Under the pieces are notes generated by a model. It did not search any database. It had not been told where the DNA came from and saw only the letters and a program-made list of their open reading frames with translations. A stretch of 64,000 nt of DNA from assembly GCA_022360015.1 (NCBI GenBank), contig JAKSDQ010000003.1, forward strand, positions 124,001 through 188,000, written 5' to 3'. This DNA comes from Cytophagales bacterium. Its GTDB lineage: Bacteria; Bacteroidota; Bacteroidia; Cytophagales; Cyclobacteriaceae. Below, piece by piece: positions 62,818 through 64,000 of this stretch (its first letter is position 1; the number at the start of each line of letters is the position of its first letter). The position numbers and the translations under genes are program-made.

Positions 62818-64000
62818 ATGACTTTTATGAAAAAACTAGTTTATGCTTTATTCCTAGTAGGGGTTCTATCTTTTTCAGGCTGTTCGTTGAACCAAATGGT
62901 GAAGATGGCTGACCAACAGCAACTAACCGTAACACCCTCCCCGCTAGAAGTTCATGCTGATACAGTAAATTTTGAAATGTCAGCAGCTTTACCGGTGAAG
63001 ATGCTGAAAAAAGGTAAAGTTTACACTGTTAACAATTTTTATGAATTTGGTGATCGTGAAATACAACCACAACCTACGAGTATAGAGTTCAAACAGGAGG
63101 ATTTTCCCAATGCAAATGAACAACAGCCCAGAATAAGCGAGAATTTCTCCTTCCCTTATGAGGATGCTATGCAATCAGGTAAACTTACGGTACAAGGTGT
63201 CGCTTCTGATCCAAGGAATAACAAATCAAAAGAAACTCCCAGGATGGATGTTGCCGAAGGAATTATTACCACTTCAAGATTAGCGCAAAATAGCTATTAT
63301 GCGGCGTATGCACCTCACGGTTATAACGATCAGGAAGAACTGATACCGACCAACGTTGATTTTTTCTTTTTGCAGGGAAGCCCGGTTTTAAGATATTCTG
63401 AAAGACGAAGTGACAGAGGCCAATTTTTCGACGCTTTTGTAGCTGAAAAAAATGTCACAAGAACGGTTACCATTACAGGTACTCACTCACCCGAAGGTGC
63501 TGAAAGGATTAACTCCCGGCTATCACAGCAGAGATCTGAAGCCATTGAGACTTTCTACCGCAGGCAAATGAGAAAATATGACTACAAAGGGATGGCTGAC
63601 TCCATCAACTTCATTCTTAAGCCTGTCGTGGAAGATTGGACTGAATTTAGATCTGAATTGGAAAATTACGATGGTATCTCCGGAGATCAGAAATCTGAAA
63701 TTTTGAATGTAATCAATGGCGCCGGCTCGTTTGAAGATAAAGAAGATGCGCTTCAAAGGTTAGGATCGTACAGAACCATTTTCAAAGATATCTATCCCAA
63801 ACTAAGAACCGCCCAAACAGAAATATTAACGGTTAAAGATAAAAAAACCAATGCCGAGATAGCTGTACTGGCCAAAAGTATTGTTAACGGTGGGGTAAGT
63901 TCCGATACGCTTTCAGATGAAGAGCTGAGCTTTGCTGCTACGTTAACCCCATCGCTAAGTGAGAAAGAACAAATTTATACCGCCGCTACCAAGAAAAATG
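62818..64000 (+). CDS. Lipoprotein, OmpA-like region, continues beyond window
   Basis: The frame runs from ATG at 62818 to the last base without a stop, so the 3' end is outside. A lipoprotein signal (MKKLVYALFLVG, then FSGC with Cys near residue 22) is followed by VTPSPLEVHADTVNFE and MLKKGKVYTVNNFYEFG. A segment VTITGTHSPEGAERINSRLS with QQRSEAIETFY recalls the OmpA-like peptidoglycan-binding domain. The 394 visible residues probably represent most of a surface or periplasmic lipoprotein. No precise name is offered. Confidence 0.8.
   Translation, partial: MTFMKKLVYALFLVGVLSFSGCSLNQMVKMADQQQLTVTPSPLEVHADTVNFEMSAALPVKMLKKGKVYTVNNFYEFGDREIQPQPTSIEFKQEDFPNANEQQPRISENFSFPYEDAMQSGKLTVQGVASDPRNNKSKETPRMDVAEGIITTSRLAQNSYYAAYAPHGYNDQEELIPTNVDFFFLQGSPVLRYSERRSDRGQFFDAFVAEKNVTRTVTITGTHSPEGAERINSRLSQQRSEAIETFYRRQMRKYDYKGMADSINFILKPVVEDWTEFRSELENYDGISGDQKSEILNVINGAGSFEDKEDALQRLGSYRTIFKDIYPKLRTAQTEILTVKDKKTNAEIAVLAKSIVNGGVSSDTLSDEELSFAATLTPSLSEKEQIYTAATKKN

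Overview
The window looks like a chromosomal segment from a Bacteroidota bacterium, probably of the Cytophagales/Flammeovirga-Fulvivirga type. The evidence is a TonB-dependent receptor with a carboxypeptidase-regulatory N-terminal domain paired with a DUF4249 lipoprotein, a truncated SusC-type receptor, a FecR anti-sigma factor, a secreted protein with a gliding/type IX C-terminal sorting domain, a YbaB gene followed directly by a GT2 gene, an RRM protein, and a few promoters of the Bacteroidota type (TTG, about 20 nt, TAnnTTTG). Most of it is ordinary core and metabolic DNA. Decayed accessory islands lie at about 4.4-5.6 kb, 10.5-10.9 kb and 34.0-34.7 kb.

Layout. 0-4.4 kb: C-terminal part of a large signalling ATPase with TPR repeats, a PAPS-dependent sulfotransferase and an MFS transporter. 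4.4-5.6 kb: remnants of a Fic protein and of an NRPS condensation domain, and a long hairpin. 5.6-10.9 kb (minus strand): a muropeptide/D-glutamate operon made of an Ala-Glu-type epimerase, a DUF1611 (DgcN-like) protein and a lipoprotein that fuses a beta-lactamase-fold serine hydrolase to an M14 carboxypeptidase. Upstream is the tail of an LD-carboxypeptidase gene joined by a deletion to the head of a susC-like gene. 11-17 kb: an unknown protein, a histone-H1-like Lys/Ala-rich protein, a CHAD protein, a membrane spermidine-synthase-like protein and a secreted isoaspartyl methyltransferase. 17-20 kb: three-subunit proton-translocating transhydrogenase. 20-24.7 kb: a GIN-domain protein, a TIR-like/TM/WD40 protein and ACP phosphodiesterase.

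24.8-31.4 kb (minus strand): a complete six-gene ebo cluster in the order eboA-B-C-D-E-F, implicated elsewhere in moving a metabolite precursor to the periplasm. 31.9-38.3 kb: an amino-sugar salvage group (glycosylasparaginase, ROK kinase, NagB fused to a PIG-L deacetylase) with a class-C-type serine hydrolase. It is interrupted by degenerate tandem repeats and a frameshifted DUF433 gene.

38.5-48.3 kb: TlpA-like thioredoxin, Tex, a small unknown protein, a fused SpmA-SpmB-type membrane protein, a YbbP-type permease, an endonuclease/phosphatase-family protein and a lipoprotein. 48.4-50.0 kb: a protein with an effector leader of the kind linked to DUF4157/eCIS cargo and a GEDH...GDAH C-terminal domain. 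50.4-57.3 kb: OmpA-family protein, orphan FecR, RRM protein, metallophosphoesterase, a second Lys-rich protein, DUF4249 lipoprotein and TonB receptor. 57.6-64 kb: HisS, the CHU_C-type secreted protein, YbaB, GT2, PspC and the start of a lipoprotein that runs off the window.

No rRNA, tRNA, CRISPR array or intact insertion sequence was recognised by eye. The most interesting items are the ebo cluster, the muropeptide operon with its hydrolase fusion and upstream deletion scar, the eCIS-type effector candidate and the TIR-like WD40 protein.
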